Assembly (NCBI GenBank): GCA_003446295.1 | Contig: DMBB01000063.1 | Coordinates: 1 to 5,850, forward strand | Direction of reading: 5' to 3' | Origin: Erysipelotrichaceae bacterium | GTDB lineage: Bacteria > Bacillota_I > Bacilli_A > Erysipelotrichales > Erysipelotrichaceae | Length of the DNA: 5,850 bases | In this document: positions 5,830 through 5,850 of the stretch, in pieces | Numbering within the stretch: position 1 is the stretch's first letter | How the letters are laid out: each line of letters begins with the position of its first letter | The notes under the pieces: generated by a model | Told to the model about the DNA's origin: nothing | Databases searched by the model: none | The model's input: only the letters and a program-made list of their open reading frames with translations | Translations under genes and position numbers: made by a program

Positions 5830-5850
5830 TCAGAAACGTCTGACGTCAGC
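5830..5850 (-). CDS. Possible C-terminal tail of a gene entering from the right
   Basis: One minus-strand frame is open from the edge and reads ADVRRF then TGA (5832-5830), 16 bases before the terminator stem. The terminator implies some minus-strand gene here, and this is the frame with the best-placed stop. Six residues are too few to identify a product or to exclude another frame. Confidence 0.3.
   Translation of the reverse strand, partial: ADVRRF

Noticed and set aside
5825..5834. Perfect palindrome TCTGATCAGA
   Set aside because: It lies at the presumed end of a coding region and before a terminator, with no tract or promoter to pair with; probably chance.

Overview
This window looks like a piece of a Bacillota (Firmicutes) chromosome. 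Coding DNA has moderate GC, the ribosome sites are strong GGAGG or AGGAGG, genes are compact, and gene blocks are separated by short hairpin terminators. The protein style (an ESS-type glutamate carrier, a LysR regulator and a large acidic lipoprotein) would suit a gut-associated anaerobe such as an Erysipelotrichia or clostridial species, but that placement is only an inference. I see no phage genes, insertion sequences, CRISPR array, tRNA or rRNA.

Layout. (1) 1-597, plus strand: the 3' part of a gene of unknown function that runs in from the left edge. A bidirectional hairpin at 627-667 separates it from the convergent genes. (2) 685-2507, minus strand: a two-gene operon, a GltS-type sodium/glutamate symporter followed by an RraA-family aldolase-like enzyme. 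Eight bases separate them, and the second gene's ribosome site overlaps the first gene's stop codon. (3) 2633-3565, plus strand: a divergent LysR-type regulator. The 125-base gap between the divergent genes holds promoters for both directions and a perfect dyad with LysR-type spacing. (4) 3632-5614, minus strand: a 603-residue lipoprotein of unknown function with repeat-like C-terminal modules, followed by a small frameshifted ORF that overlaps its stop codon as ATGA. A hairpin at 3574-3606 lies between this unit and the regulator. (5) 5615-5850: the lipoprotein promoter and the terminator of another minus-strand gene that lies mostly beyond the right edge.

How the genes may work together. 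The regulator, carrier and aldolase form a plausible local circuit. An anionic metabolite would enter through the GltS-like carrier, be cleaved or decarboxylated by the RraA-family enzyme to pyruvate or a related oxoacid, and be sensed by the LysR regulator, which would control both divergent promoters from one operator. The substrate cannot be read from the sequence. The lipoprotein unit appears to be a separate transcription unit.
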